Positions 52,881 through 61,753 of a stretch of 64,000 bases of DNA are shown piece by piece. Source of the stretch: Acinetobacter baumannii (lineage in GTDB: Bacteria; Pseudomonadota; Gammaproteobacteria; Pseudomonadales; Moraxellaceae); the NCBI RefSeq assembly GCF_009759685.1, contig NZ_CP046654.1, positions 1 through 64,000 on the forward strand. The letters are read 5' to 3'. A program made the position numbers and the translations under genes. Position 1 is the stretch's first letter. The number at the start of each line of letters is the position of its first letter. A model generated the notes under the pieces. It saw only the letters and a list, made by a program, of their open reading frames with translations, did no database searches and was not told the origin of the DNA.

Positions 52881-55277
52881 ATGAAGTTTGAACGTGGTAT
52901 CGGTTTCTTCGCGCTAATTTTTTCCATTTTGGTGATTGGTGCTTTTATTGCTCTTAGTATCTATCTGATTCGTTTAGATAATATTATACGTGAAAAATTT
53001 GAAGGACAACGCTGGGACATTCCGGCCAAGGTGTTTGCTCGACCTTTGGAAATTTATAATAATGCGCCAATTACTCAAGCAAATTTCACCCAAGAATTAA
53101 AATTACTAGGTTACAAAACTTCAAGTAATTATGACAAGTCTGGAACCTATGTTGCTCAAGGCAGCAACATGTATGTCCATACACGTGGTTTCGACTATGG
53201 CGACAGCATAGAGCCTGAACAGGTTTTAGAACTGAGTTTTGCAAATGACCAAGTTGTAGAAGTTCGCAGTACAAAACCTTCATCAACTGGAGTTGCCCGT
53301 TTAGAACCTTTATTAATTGGGGGCATTTATCCTCAACATAATGAAGACCGCGTTTTGATTAAGCTTAATAGTGTTCCTAAACCACTTATTGAAGCTTTAA
53401 TTTCTACAGAAGACCGTAACTTTTATCATCACCACGGTATTTCGATTCGTGGTACAGCACGTGCTTTGGTAAGTAATGTAACTGGAGGACGTCGCCAAGG
53501 TGGTTCGACCCTCACCCAACAGTTAGTCAAAAACTTCTATCTAACCCCTGAACGCACACTTAAACGTAAAGTTAATGAAGCATTAATGGCTTTACTTATT
53601 GAGTTGCATTACAGCAAAGATGAAATTTTAGAAGCATATTTAAATGAAGTGAATTTAGGCCAAAACGGTAACTATTCAATCAATGGTTATGGATTGGCCT
53701 CTCAGTTTTATTTTGGTTTACCACTACGTGAGCTTAATGTTGCACAACAAGCTTATTTAGTTGGTTTGGTTCAAGGTCCATCTTTATATAACCCTTGGAA
53801 AAACCCCGAAGGGGCAAAAAATCGTCGCGATACAGTATTAAATAACATGCGTGTCATGGGGTATTTAACTCAAGCAGAGTATGAAACTGAAATTGCGCGC
53901 CCTTTAAATGTTCTAAGCAAGCCAAGCCTAGGTCCAGCAAAATTCCCTGACTTTTTAGATATTGTGCGTCGTCAATTACGTACCGAATATCAGGAAAGTG
54001 ATTTAACCAATCAAGGATTACGTATTTTTACGACCTTGGACCCAATTGCTCAAACACAAGTTCAAAATGCTTTTAAAGCTTCTGTAGAGCGCTTAGCTAA
54101 TAGCAACCCTGCTCGCTTGAAAAACCTGCAAGGGGCTGTACTGATTGCCCATCCTGAAAATGGCGAATTAATTGCAGCTGTCGGGTCAACACAAGACTTT
54201 ACCGGCTTTAACCGAGCCTTAGATGCAAAACGCCAAGTCGGTTCTTTATTGAAACCTGTCATTTATTTGAGCGCAATTGAATCTGGACGTTATAACTGGG
54301 CAAGCCAGATTGAAGACGCTCCAATCAGTGTTCCAGTAGATGGCGGTAAAAGTTGGACACCGAAGAACTATAGCGGCGGTGGTCATGGAATTGTGAGTTT
54401 AAGTGAAGCCTTAGCAAATTCTTATAACCTTTCTGCTGTGCGCTTAGGTCAAGAGTTTGGGTTATCTACATTTACCAACAACTTAAGAAAATTTGGTGTT
54501 GAATCGACAATCCCGGCCTACCCTTCTATTTTCCTGGGTGCAGTTAATATGTCACCAATGGAAGTACTGGGTATTTATGAAAACTTTGCTACAGGCGGTT
54601 TCAAATATCCGACTCGTGCGATTCGTTCTGTTGTAGATGCAAATGGACGTTTACTTGATCGTTATGGTCTAAACGTACAACAAACCATTGATCCATCTGT
54701 CGGTTATATCATGAACTATGGTTTACAACAGGTCATGTCATCAGGTACAGGACGTGCAGCCTATAACAGCTTATCTCCAGCTTTAAAATTAGCGGGTAAA
54801 TCAGGTACGACTAACGATACACGTGACTCATGGTTTGCCGGCTATTCAGGTAATCATGTTGCAGTAGTATGGTTAGGTTTAGATGACAATAAAGTAACTG
54901 GTTTAACAGGTTCATCTGGTGCATTACCAGTATGGATTAATGTGATGAAACAATTACGCCAGACACCAGTAAACTTACGTCAACCAGACTCTGTACAGTG
55001 GCAATGGATTGACCGTGCATCGGGTGACTTATCGGCACAAGCTTGTGATGGTGCCGTGTATATTCCAATGCTAGCGCATACAGTCCCACATCGTGCTACG
55101 CCATGTGGAGCACCGTATTATCAAGTTGATCCAACATATACGCCACAAAGTGATAACACAATTCCTGAGCCTCAGGATGATAATACCGACAGTTATATTC
55201 GTGAAAGTGAAAACCAGATGGAACAAGATCTGTCGAATAACACACGAATCATTTCAAGTGGTAGTTATAACAACTAA
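52881..55277 (+). CDS. mrcB: Penicillin-binding protein 1b
   Basis: A 798-residue bifunctional peptidoglycan synthase. A short cytoplasmic tail and one membrane helix (about 9-29) are followed by a UB2H-like region. The glycosyltransferase domain is at about 160-330, with EDRNFYHHHGI and the GGSTLTQQLVKNFYL segment. The transpeptidase domain has SLLKP (about 454-458, catalytic Ser), SYN (about 513) and KSGTTND (about 643, KTG-type box). The tail after 720 is Asp/Asn-rich and disordered. It is followed directly by a lipoprotein gene, which may be an activator candidate. Confidence 0.95.
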   Translation: MKFERGIGFFALIFSILVIGAFIALSIYLIRLDNIIREKFEGQRWDIPAKVFARPLEIYNNAPITQANFTQELKLLGYKTSSNYDKSGTYVAQGSNMYVHTRGFDYGDSIEPEQVLELSFANDQVVEVRSTKPSSTGVARLEPLLIGGIYPQHNEDRVLIKLNSVPKPLIEALISTEDRNFYHHHGISIRGTARALVSNVTGGRRQGGSTLTQQLVKNFYLTPERTLKRKVNEALMALLIELHYSKDEILEAYLNEVNLGQNGNYSINGYGLASQFYFGLPLRELNVAQQAYLVGLVQGPSLYNPWKNPEGAKNRRDTVLNNMRVMGYLTQAEYETEIARPLNVLSKPSLGPAKFPDFLDIVRRQLRTEYQESDLTNQGLRIFTTLDPIAQTQVQNAFKASVERLANSNPARLKNLQGAVLIAHPENGELIAAVGSTQDFTGFNRALDAKRQVGSLLKPVIYLSAIESGRYNWASQIEDAPISVPVDGGKSWTPKNYSGGGHGIVSLSEALANSYNLSAVRLGQEFGLSTFTNNLRKFGVESTIPAYPSIFLGAVNMSPMEVLGIYENFATGGFKYPTRAIRSVVDANGRLLDRYGLNVQQTIDPSVGYIMNYGLQQVMSSGTGRAAYNSLSPALKLAGKSGTTNDTRDSWFAGYSGNHVAVVWLGLDDNKVTGLTGSSGALPVWINVMKQLRQTPVNLRQPDSVQWQWIDRASGDLSAQACDGAVYIPMLAHTVPHRATPCGAPYYQVDPTYTPQSDNTIPEPQDDNTDSYIRESENQMEQDLSNNTRIISSGSYNN

Positions 55278-55297
55278 GCGTTAACAGGAAACAGGAT

Positions 55298-55849
55298 ATG
55301 TTAAAGAAAGGTGTTTTTTATATTGGTGCTGTACTTATGGTCGGCTGTACAACTTTACCAGATCATTCAGCTCCAAAAGAGAAAACACCTCCTGTTTCTG
55401 AAAAGAAGAAGTCCGAGTCCTCATCTGGTGTAAAAATTACACCTTATGATCATCCGGAAATTCAACGTAAAAGTTTACAAGTGATTGTTCCTCAGCAGAA
55501 AAAGCCGCAACGCTTTGATGATGACGGAAGCCAGTTACCCGCTTTTAAAACTTTAATGCAAAAAACCGAGCAGGCTTACAAAAACCAACAATGGTCCGAG
55601 GCTGAGCGCTACGCTCTTCAAGCACAGCGTTTAGCGCCACAGGCAGCCGAGACCTATTTATTTCTGGCATTAACTGCAAATCATAAACAGCAATATTCTA
55701 ACGCTGAGTCTCTTGCAAGACGTGGTTTAAGCTTTGCGCAGAGTCAAGCCATGAAAAAACAACTTTGGTTGGTCATTTTAAAAGCTGGACAACAGCGCAA
55801 TAACCCAAAAACTGTTCAAGAAGCACAACAAGCATTGAAAGCTTTCTAG
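55298..55849 (+). CDS. Lipoprotein with tetratricopeptide-like helices
   Basis: A 183-residue protein with a lipobox (VGCT, Cys near residue 17). A Lys/Glu/Ser-rich linker (about 25-75) is followed by helical pairs such as KTEQAYKNQQWSEAERYALQAQRL and AETYLFLALTANHKQQYSNAESLARRGL, which fit two TPR motifs. It starts 20 bases after mrcB and is probably in its operon. The position suggests an outer-membrane cofactor of PBP1b, comparable in placement to LpoB, though no sequence match to LpoB is claimed. Confidence 0.75.
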   Translation: MLKKGVFYIGAVLMVGCTTLPDHSAPKEKTPPVSEKKKSESSSGVKITPYDHPEIQRKSLQVIVPQQKKPQRFDDDGSQLPAFKTLMQKTEQAYKNQQWSEAERYALQAQRLAPQAAETYLFLALTANHKQQYSNAESLARRGLSFAQSQAMKKQLWLVILKAGQQRNNPKTVQEAQQALKAF

Positions 55850-55870
55850 CTTTTAATGCTTTATTTCTTA

Positions 55871-56770
55871 TTAAAAATTACGAATACCCGCCAAGCCATA
55901 TGCACCATGTTGTTGTGCTGTGGCTAAATCATCAGGACTCATGCCTCCCAAAGCAAATACGGGAATTTGGCACTTCTCGATTAAATCAGCAAAACGATCC
56001 CATCCTAATGCACTAACGTCCGGATGAGTAGCCGTCACTTTTACAGGACTAACAAAAACGGCATCACAGCCAATTTGCTGAGCATGTTGTAAAGAAACTG
56101 CATCGTGACAAGCAGCAATAAAACGTATTCCTACCTCTAAGTCACCTTTATGTAAACTCATGAGCTGAGATTGTTTTAAATGAACAGTCTTGATCTGTTT
56201 TTTTAATTCGGAGCTCAATTGCTGCCAAATATCTACATTTATAATTAAATTTGATCGTTGCCCTTCATCTAAGGCCGTTAATTGTTCTACTTCTCGCGGG
56301 CCAAATTCATCTTCTATACGCCAATATAATAAAGCATCACTATTCTCTACAGATGTAAGTGTATGGCTAATTTTAATAAAATGAGGCCAATATAATCTTT
56401 TAATAATGTCTTTATTAGCTTTCGGGAAGTTTAGGTGAAGTAGCTGTTCACGTGTGTACCATGTCCAAGGCTGATGGATAAGATTTAATAACTCATCAGG
56501 TACATAACTATGGAACAAATGAAGGTTGACAATAATGTCATCATATTCATGGTGAATATAATCAAATTGATGCCAATCTTTTAAACCAATACCGACTTCT
56601 TCATAAATTTCACGACGACAGGCTTCTTCAGGCGTTTCACCCTGCTCTACCTTTCCACCAGGAAACTCATGCTTTCCACCTTGATGCTGCTGTTCACCAC
56701 GCCATCCCACTAATATTTTTCCACGATGAATTAAGATAGCTATTGCGACATCGACAATCGGTTTGGGCAT
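55871..56770 (-). CDS. Nudix hydrolase fused to ThiE-like domain
   Basis: A 299-residue two-domain protein. A Nudix domain occupies about 1-130, with the box GGKVEQGE...REIYEEVGI at residues 38-60, all the key Glu present. From about 195 a TIM-barrel segment follows, SLHKGDLEVGIRFIAACHDAVS and PVFALGGMSPDDLATAQQHGAYG, as in ThiE/TenI proteins. Such MutT-ThiE fusions are described in many Gammaproteobacteria; MutT-like sanitation of 8-oxo-dGTP is the likely role of the first half. The ATG at 56770 replaces a GTG. It is convergent with the lipoprotein. Confidence 0.86.
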   Translation of the reverse strand: MPKPIVDVAIAILIHRGKILVGWRGEQQHQGGKHEFPGGKVEQGETPEEACRREIYEEVGIGLKDWHQFDYIHHEYDDIIVNLHLFHSYVPDELLNLIHQPWTWYTREQLLHLNFPKANKDIIKRLYWPHFIKISHTLTSVENSDALLYWRIEDEFGPREVEQLTALDEGQRSNLIINVDIWQQLSSELKKQIKTVHLKQSQLMSLHKGDLEVGIRFIAACHDAVSLQHAQQIGCDAVFVSPVKVTATHPDVSALGWDRFADLIEKCQIPVFALGGMSPDDLATAQQHGAYGLAGIRNF

Positions 56771-56840
56771 TTTTCTACTCACTAAAATTTTTCACAAGTG
56801 TAAGCAAATTTTATCAATTTATAAAATCTTTAAAATCTCA

Positions 56841-56874
56841 TTGACAGATCTATTCGATAATGATTATCATTTAA
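56841..56874 (+). promoter_or_regulatory. hemP promoter with overlapping Fur box
   Basis: TTGACA at 56841-56846 is followed, with 18-base spacing, by TATCAT at 56865-56870. The -10 element lies inside GATAATGATTATCATTTAA (56856-56874), which matches 15 of 19 Fur-consensus positions and has a perfect ATGAT-t-ATCAT core. Fur binding would exclude RNA polymerase. Confidence 0.8.
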
Positions 56875-56906
56875 ATCGTTCAAGAATATACCACGGAGCA
56901 CAACAA

Positions 56907-57077
56907 ATGAACGCACCTTTTAGCTTATTTACACGCAATACAGATTCAGCTCATGCCTTACCAATGCTGCATTCTAACAACCTATTTGCCTTAGGTCGTG
57001 AAATTCGAATTATGCATGCTGGCGAGGAATATCGTTTACGCCTTACTCGCAATAACCGTCTCATTTTAACTAAATAA
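56907..57077 (+). CDS. hemP: Hemin uptake protein HemP
   Basis: A 56-residue basic protein. HSNNLFALGREIRIMHAGEEYRLRLTRNNRLILTK closes it, with the 'I-x-H-x-G-x-x-Y-x-L-R-x-T-x-x-x-K/R-L-I-L-T-K' pattern of HemP. HemP is a small protein linked to haem uptake and its regulation. It begins behind GGAG (8-base spacing) and a Fur-regulated promoter. The usual haem receptor and transporter genes are not adjacent here, so the gene is an orphan. Confidence 0.93.
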   Translation: MNAPFSLFTRNTDSAHALPMLHSNNLFALGREIRIMHAGEEYRLRLTRNNRLILTK

Positions 57078-57124
57078 GAACGATCCTCGCGTTTCAATAA
57101 TATTCGTGGGAAAACAAAAAATGG

Positions 57125-57150
57125 ATAGCATGGGCAACCATGCTATTTTT
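57125..57150 (+). terminator. Terminator of hemP, overlapping the qseC stop
   Basis: ATAGCATGG and CCATGCTAT form a perfect 9-bp stem around GCAA, followed by TTTTTG. On the other strand it covers the qseC stop codon and is followed by ATTTTTTG there too, so it serves both convergent genes. Confidence 0.85.
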
Positions 57151-58501
57151 GTATTTCACGGTTAAAAGGCAGTATTACTTCAACTTTTAAGCCACCTTGG
57201 CTTGCATGCATAAAATGTAATTCCCCACCATGGAGTTGAATAATTTTTTTAGTAATTGATAACCCTAACCCTGAGCCTTGTTGCTTTGTCCCTAATACAC
57301 GAAAAAAACGCTGTCCTAAACGCCTTAAGACTTCATCATCCACACCATTCCCAGTATCTTCTATAGAAATCTTCAGCTTTTGCTGGTACTGGCTTAGCTC
57401 AACATGAATAGCACCCAAAGCCGGACTATAACGAATAGCGTTATCAAATAGATTTCTAAAAGCAATAAACATGAGCTCTTCATTTGCAAATGTTTTGGTT
57501 TCATTTGACAGAATGTTTGTCTCAATTACCATGTGTTTGGCTTGTGCATCAATATTTACTGTATCTATCACTCTAGCTAATACATGATTTAAATCAACGA
57601 CACTCTTAGAGAGTTCTAATTGCTCTGTTTCATTAGGTTCCAAGCGAGCGAGTAACAATAAATTTTCCAGTATTTTTGTACTTCTTGAAACGTCTTCTTG
57701 AATACGCTCAAAATCATGATCAAGCTCTGGAATATGCTGATATTTCCGTTGCAACACCTGAAGACGCATTTGTATGGCTGATAAAGGTGAACGTAGTTCA
57801 TGTGAAGCATCTGCAGTAAAACGCTGTTCAGCAACCAGTGCCCTTTGTAGCCTTGCAAGTAGCTGATTTAAAGCATCAATCACAGGCTGAATTTCTGTAA
57901 TAATATCTGGTTCTTGAATTGGCTCTAAGTTTGAGGCAGTTTTTTGAGCAATACGTTTAGAGAGTAAATTCAGCGCAGCCAATTGTTGCTCGGTACGCCA
58001 ACTTACAATAACCCACTGTAGTAACCAGAACAGCACCATAAGGCCACTATATCCAGCAAGTGCTTTTAATACTTCTTCAATACGTGTACTAATGGGCTGA
58101 AAAACTTCAACTTGTAGCTGAGAATCTTCTTGTTGTGCTGCCAGACTACGCCATAACTGGCCATCAAACCAAAAATATGAAAAACCTTCTGATAAGTTAC
58201 CTTTTTCAAAAAGTTCATGCTGATAGGTATGAGAATGGGTAAGCACCTGCCCTGTATCTAATAACTCATATTGAATATCAAATTCATCACTCAGCTCGTC
58301 AAACTGCTTCATCGAGTGTTTAGAAAGGTCAGAAACCAGTAAGGTATCTGAAATTTCATCCATGATTTCATCTTGTACTGACATGTTATGATAAATCGAA
58401 AATATGGTGAGTAAACTTAATGCCAGTAGCCCCACCACAATACTGCTCCACATGGTGGTTTTAACCAATTGTGACTGCAAGGATGAACGATTTGATCTCA
58501 T
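57143..58501 (-). CDS. qseC: Sensor histidine kinase QseC-like
   Basis: A 452-residue membrane sensor. Helices near 17-38 and 148-168 enclose a periplasmic sensing domain of about 110 residues. A HAMP-like linker (about 170-225) is followed by the phosphoacceptor site ADASHELRSPLSA with His234, then the ATPase domain with NLFDNAIRYSP (N box), DTGNGV (G1) and GSGLGLSI (G2). It resembles QseC/PmrB-type kinases. It overlaps the response regulator by four bases, forming a two-component system. The signal is unknown. Confidence 0.88.
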   Translation of the reverse strand: MRSNRSSLQSQLVKTTMWSSIVVGLLALSLLTIFSIYHNMSVQDEIMDEISDTLLVSDLSKHSMKQFDELSDEFDIQYELLDTGQVLTHSHTYQHELFEKGNLSEGFSYFWFDGQLWRSLAAQQEDSQLQVEVFQPISTRIEEVLKALAGYSGLMVLFWLLQWVIVSWRTEQQLAALNLLSKRIAQKTASNLEPIQEPDIITEIQPVIDALNQLLARLQRALVAEQRFTADASHELRSPLSAIQMRLQVLQRKYQHIPELDHDFERIQEDVSRSTKILENLLLLARLEPNETEQLELSKSVVDLNHVLARVIDTVNIDAQAKHMVIETNILSNETKTFANEELMFIAFRNLFDNAIRYSPALGAIHVELSQYQQKLKISIEDTGNGVDDEVLRRLGQRFFRVLGTKQQGSGLGLSITKKIIQLHGGELHFMHASQGGLKVEVILPFNREIQK

Positions 58502-59160
58502 TTTAAGTCTCCCATACGGTAGCCGAGCCCCCGTATGGTTTTAATACTACTGCTTCCGATTTTCTTTCGAAGTTGATAAATAAATACTTCGATTGCGTTA
58601 CTCTCGATTTCCTCGCCCCATGCATAAAGTGCTTCTTCTAATTGATCACGGGTAATAATATGCTCAGGATGAACCATAAGTTTACGTAATATTTGAAATT
58701 CTTTTGCTGTTAAATCGATAGTCTTACCAGCAGATAATACAACTTTCGCTTGTGTATCAAGTTGCAAATCACCCCACGTTAAAATCGATTGCTGACTCAG
58801 AGTTTGTTTACGTAATTGAGCGCGGATGCGAGCCGATAATTCTTCTAGGCTAAATGGTTTAACCAAATAATCATTTGCACCTAAATCAAGCCCTTCTACT
58901 CGGTCATGAATACTGTCGCGTGCGGTAATAAAAATCACGGGAACGTTTTTTTGTTTGTGGCGGATGGTTGTTAAAACTTTTTCACCAGCCAGTTGGGGCA
59001 AGCCCCGATCAAGCAAAATACAGTCATAATCATGCTGCTCAATTGCTGTAAGGGCATAATCACCACGTTCTACCCAGTCTACTTGATAACCGTCTAATTC
59101 TAACCATGATTGAATACTTTCAGCTTGAGAGCGATCATCTTCTGCAAGCAAAATTCTCAT
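58498..59160 (-). CDS. qseB: OmpR-family response regulator QseB-like
   Basis: A 220-residue regulator. The receiver domain covers 1-115 with phosphoacceptor Asp51 (CILLDRGLP), the acidic pair near 8-9 and Lys101 (LVKPFS). The OmpR-type winged helix is at about 125-220, with AIEVFIYQLRKKIGSSSIKTIRGLGYRMG. The best relation is to QseB/PmrA. The downstream kinase gene overlaps by four bases. A ygiW-like gene just upstream recalls the ygiW-qseBC arrangement of other Gammaproteobacteria. Confidence 0.92.
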   Translation of the reverse strand: MRILLAEDDRSQAESIQSWLELDGYQVDWVERGDYALTAIEQHDYDCILLDRGLPQLAGEKVLTTIRHKQKNVPVIFITARDSIHDRVEGLDLGANDYLVKPFSLEELSARIRAQLRKQTLSQQSILTWGDLQLDTQAKVVLSAGKTIDLTAKEFQILRKLMVHPEHIITRDQLEEALYAWGEEIESNAIEVFIYQLRKKIGSSSIKTIRGLGYRMGDLK

Positions 59161-59209
59161 CTGTTTTTCCTATTATATCCTGATTAGATGTTGCCAAGTC
59201 TTTATAAAA

Positions 59210-59239
59210 AAAGCAAAGCCGCATGATTTAAATGCGGCT
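59210..59239 (-). terminator. Terminator or attenuator between ygiW-like gene and qseBC
   Basis: AGCCGCAT and ATGCGGCT form an 8-bp stem around GATTTAA. On the minus strand it is followed by TTGCTTTTTTT. It lies between the ygiW-like stop and the qseB start, so it may separate or partly attenuate transcription. Confidence 0.7.
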
Positions 59240-59267
59240 AAAAGGAATAAATGTAGAAATTAATTTA

Positions 59268-59627
59268 TTAGAACTGGACCTGATCCACATCAATTTCTAC
59301 ACGTTTTAAAGGCTTATAATCTATGTCTACTTCACCAATTAAAGTCACATTTTTATTGGCTGAAACAGGACGTCCTTGCCAAAGCTCATCATCTACATCA
59401 ATTGTAATGTTACCGCTCTTATCGCGGAATTGATATTTTTCATCACCTAAAGATTTTACGACCTGACCATGTAATTTTACAGGTGTATTATCTTTTGATG
59501 CTAAAGCTTGTTTCACTGTAGTAACTGTCGCTGGAGCAATAGCTGCCTGATTCACAGGTGTATTTGCTACAACCACACCCGCAGTTGCCATACCCGCAGT
59601 CATCAAAATTACTTTAAGCATTTTCAT
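59268..59627 (-). CDS. ygiW: YgiW/VisP-like periplasmic BOF-fold protein
   Basis: A 119-residue protein with a signal peptide (about 1-21, ending VVA or ANT). The BOF domain is seen as PVKLHGQVVKSLGDEKYQFRD and NITIDVDDELWQGRPV. It shares this layout with the gene at 2234, a paralogue. In Salmonella the related VisP binds peptidoglycan and helps stress tolerance. AGAGGG precedes the ATG at 59627. Location before qseBC supports the ygiW identification. Confidence 0.88.
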   Translation of the reverse strand: MKMLKVILMTAGMATAGVVVANTPVNQAAIAPATVTTVKQALASKDNTPVKLHGQVVKSLGDEKYQFRDKSGNITIDVDDELWQGRPVSANKNVTLIGEVDIDYKPLKRVEIDVDQVQF

Positions 59628-59708
59628 AAAATTACCCTCTGTTATTTGGTTTACCCTTGGAATAAAACAATTACATCATCGGTAGATGAGGTGAATCTTA
59701 AGAAAAAT

Positions 59709-61466
59709 TTAATTTAATGGAACAACCCGCAGCACCTCTTCCAAGGTGGTCAAACCTTCAATAACTTTGCGAGCTCCTACAATTCTTAAAGGCTCTACAC
59801 TTTCTTTTTTAGTTTGGCTTCTTAATTCATTTAATGTCGCATGACTGCTAATAAGATGCTTAAGCTCAAGACTAACTGGCATAAACTCATAAATGCCGAT
59901 TCGACCTTTATAACCCGTATGCCGGCACTCTTCACAACCTACTGCCCGATAAACTTTTTCAGGCATTTCCATAATGTAGTCAAATGTTAGGTGCTGCCAT
60001 TCATCTTCATTAATATGAGTTTGTTGTTTGCAGTGCGGGCAAAGCTTACGCACTAAGCGCTGCGCTAATACACCTAAAATAGTCGCGGCTGTTAAAAATG
60101 GTTGTACACCTAAATCATGTAAACGGGTCAAACTAGACGGCGCATCATTGGTATGTAAAGTTGATAATACCAAATGGCCTGTGAGTGCAGCTTGAATGGC
60201 CATATTCGCAGTATCTTCGTCACGAATTTCCCCAATCATAATAATGTCTGGGTCTTGTCGCATAAGCGCACGTACACCATCTGCAAAGCCCAGTTCAATT
60301 GCATGATTGACCTGCATTTGGTTAAAACTAGGCTCTAGCATTTCAATCGGATCTTCAATGGTACAGACATTAACCTGCTCGGTTGCAAGCTGTTTTAAAG
60401 AAGAATATAGCGTTGTAGTTTTACCAGAACCTGTTGGCCCCGTAACTAAAATAATGCCGTGACTATTTTGTGTAATACGCTGCCATTGTTGTAATAAAGA
60501 CTGGTCAAAACCCAATTGCTGAAAGGAACGTACTAACACATCTGGATCAAAAATACGCATAACCAGTTTTTCACCAAACGCTGTTGGTAAGGTAGATAAA
60601 CGTAGCTCGGTTTCTTGTCCTTTCGGCGTACGTGTTTTTAAACGACCATCTTGCGGTTTACGCTTTTCTGCTACATTTAGCCGCCCTAAAATTTTAATCC
60701 GAGAAATCACGGCGGTCAGAGTATTTGAAGGCATATTATAAATGGTATGTAAAACACCATCGATACGGAACCGAACTTTGCCATTGTCTTTACGCGGTTC
60801 CATGTGAATGTCACTGGCGCTCTGTTCAAATGCAAATTGCAATATCCAGTCGACCAATTTCACAATATGCTGATCATTGGCATCAGGGTTTTGGCTATCA
60901 CCAAGTTGTAAAAGCGCCTCTACACCTTTGTTATCACGGTCATGAGCCGCATCTTTTTGAGCTGAGTTTACTGCTCGGCTGACTTGATAATATTCTCGTA
61001 AATAACGTTGTAATTGCTCGGGGTTGAGAAATACCCGTTCAATTTTTTTGGGTGCTAAACTCTTCTCTAAATTATTTAGCCAGTCTGTTTGAAAAGGCTG
61101 GTCTGTTCCTATCACAATTCGGTCCGCATGGACTTCTACAGCTAAAATATGATTACGGATCGCAAACTCTTGCGACATGACTTGAGTTAAAGCACTCACA
61201 TCTGCCTTTAAAGGATCAATCACAAATAAAGGTAATTGCGCCCGATCTGCAAACCATTGGCACAGACGGTTTAAACTTAAATGTGCTTGTACATGGTGTT
61301 GGTCTTTTAGATTAAAATGCGCAATCCACTGTAATGGATGCCATTTCAACTGATCTTTTTGCCTATTTGTGGTTTGTACAAGTAACTTATCTCGTTCAGT
61401 GATACGGCCTTCTTGTAATAGTTGTTCTAGACACCAATGTGTGTCTATTTCTACATGTATATTCAT
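59709..61466 (-). CDS. Type II/IV secretion ATPase (GspE/PilB type)
   Basis: A 585-residue hexameric ATPase. Residues 1-170 are the N-terminal domain. Walker A VTGPTGSGKTTTLYS lies near 345-359, the Asp box IEDPIEMLEP near 380 and the Walker B region DPDIIMIGEIRDEDTA near 413-428. The tetracysteine CPHC...CEEC zinc module is at about 480-525, as in GspE and PilB. Energising pseudopilus or pilus assembly at the inner membrane is the expected role. GspE rather than PilB is suggested by the tetracysteine form and the gspLM genes elsewhere, but pilB is not excluded. It is a lone gene. Confidence 0.85.
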   Translation of the reverse strand: MNIHVEIDTHWCLEQLLQEGRITERDKLLVQTTNRQKDQLKWHPLQWIAHFNLKDQHHVQAHLSLNRLCQWFADRAQLPLFVIDPLKADVSALTQVMSQEFAIRNHILAVEVHADRIVIGTDQPFQTDWLNNLEKSLAPKKIERVFLNPEQLQRYLREYYQVSRAVNSAQKDAAHDRDNKGVEALLQLGDSQNPDANDQHIVKLVDWILQFAFEQSASDIHMEPRKDNGKVRFRIDGVLHTIYNMPSNTLTAVISRIKILGRLNVAEKRKPQDGRLKTRTPKGQETELRLSTLPTAFGEKLVMRIFDPDVLVRSFQQLGFDQSLLQQWQRITQNSHGIILVTGPTGSGKTTTLYSSLKQLATEQVNVCTIEDPIEMLEPSFNQMQVNHAIELGFADGVRALMRQDPDIIMIGEIRDEDTANMAIQAALTGHLVLSTLHTNDAPSSLTRLHDLGVQPFLTAATILGVLAQRLVRKLCPHCKQQTHINEDEWQHLTFDYIMEMPEKVYRAVGCEECRHTGYKGRIGIYEFMPVSLELKHLISSHATLNELRSQTKKESVEPLRIVGARKVIEGLTTLEEVLRVVPLN

Positions 61467-61753
61467 GTGTTTTCCCCAATATATTTTTATAATATATCAG
61501 AGAAGTTTTAGATTTAGCCCGTCTAAAAAACCCAAGTTTAGCTTTTAAATATCTTTGAACTTCAAATAATTAATCCAATTCTCAACTTAGTATTTTTTTG
61601 TGTCATAGATCATATTTATAAAGATGCTTATTGTGATAGTTTGATTAAAAAAGAGACTAGGCTCAATACAAGAAAAAGCATAAACTGAAATGGAATACAT
61701 GATTTTTAAATGGCTGACATCTACATATAACAATAAACCAAAGAGGAAGTATT

